From positions 1-36,800 of the forward strand of contig CAMWIU010000006.1 of assembly GCA_947174385.1 (NCBI GenBank): DNA of 36,800 nucleotides, given 5' to 3'. Positions 36,768 to 36,800 of the stretch are shown here, one piece after another (position 1 is the stretch's first letter; the number at the start of each line of letters is the position of its first letter). Below the pieces are notes generated by a model. That model was not told where the DNA came from. It saw nothing but the letters and a program-made list of their open reading frames with translations, and did no database searches. The position numbers were made by a program, and so were the translations under genes. The stretch comes from an uncultured Treponema sp. (GTDB lineage: Bacteria > Spirochaetota > Spirochaetia > Treponematales > Treponemataceae).

Positions 36768-36800
36768 CTCTCTCTAATACACATCTCCGACCCCACGAGA
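36768..36800. other. Illumina Nextera adapter-like sequence at contig end (artefact)
   Basis: CTCTCTCTAATACACATCTCCGACCCCACGAGA vs Nextera CTGTCTCTTATACACATCTCCGAGCCCACGAGA, 30/33 matches. Confidence 0.9.

Noticed and set aside
1-36800. CRISPR arrays, tRNA, rRNA, IS elements or integrases
   Set aside because: No regularly spaced repeats, RNA gene motifs, or transposase/integrase ORFs seen in the window.

Overview
The window is a chromosomal contig from what looks like a Treponema-like spirochaete. That assignment is inference from gene content, composition, a CFBP-type immunophilin, EarP and poly-G tracts. The last ~33 bp are a near match to a Nextera adapter. The backbone is housekeeping: an ABC ATPase, a GH18-like lipoprotein, purB, proC, FlgN-like/FliS and two unknown genes, rpmH-rnpA-yidD-yidC-jag, a cyclophilin-FKBP lipoprotein, earP, a MEMO-family lipoprotein, a DUF3160-like lipoprotein, yitT, dus and tatD. 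Three accessory segments stand out. (1) An AT-rich acyl/ACP biosynthesis cluster (~2.95-12.3 kb) sits behind a near-consensus promoter with a C8 run in its spacer, and two of its genes carry G9 tracts. An unknown protein + SAMHD1-like HD pair is embedded in it. (2) A bacterial expansin (EXLX1/YoaJ-like) lipoprotein gene at ~33.9-34.6 kb is split OFF by a G9 tract immediately after its lipobox. It is flanked by a ~66-bp duplication of the dus 3' end. (3) A C5-methyltransferase/HNH module at ~26.6-28.4 kb is flanked by a ~72-bp duplication of the MEMO gene 3' end. Its methyltransferase is frameshifted and truncated, and it carries a palindrome overlapping a perfect sigma70 promoter. The most interesting combination is cargo capture at gene 3' ends with long target duplications, seen twice, together with homopolymer (phase-variation) switches on the accessory genes. 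All identifications are by eye from motifs; no database search was run.
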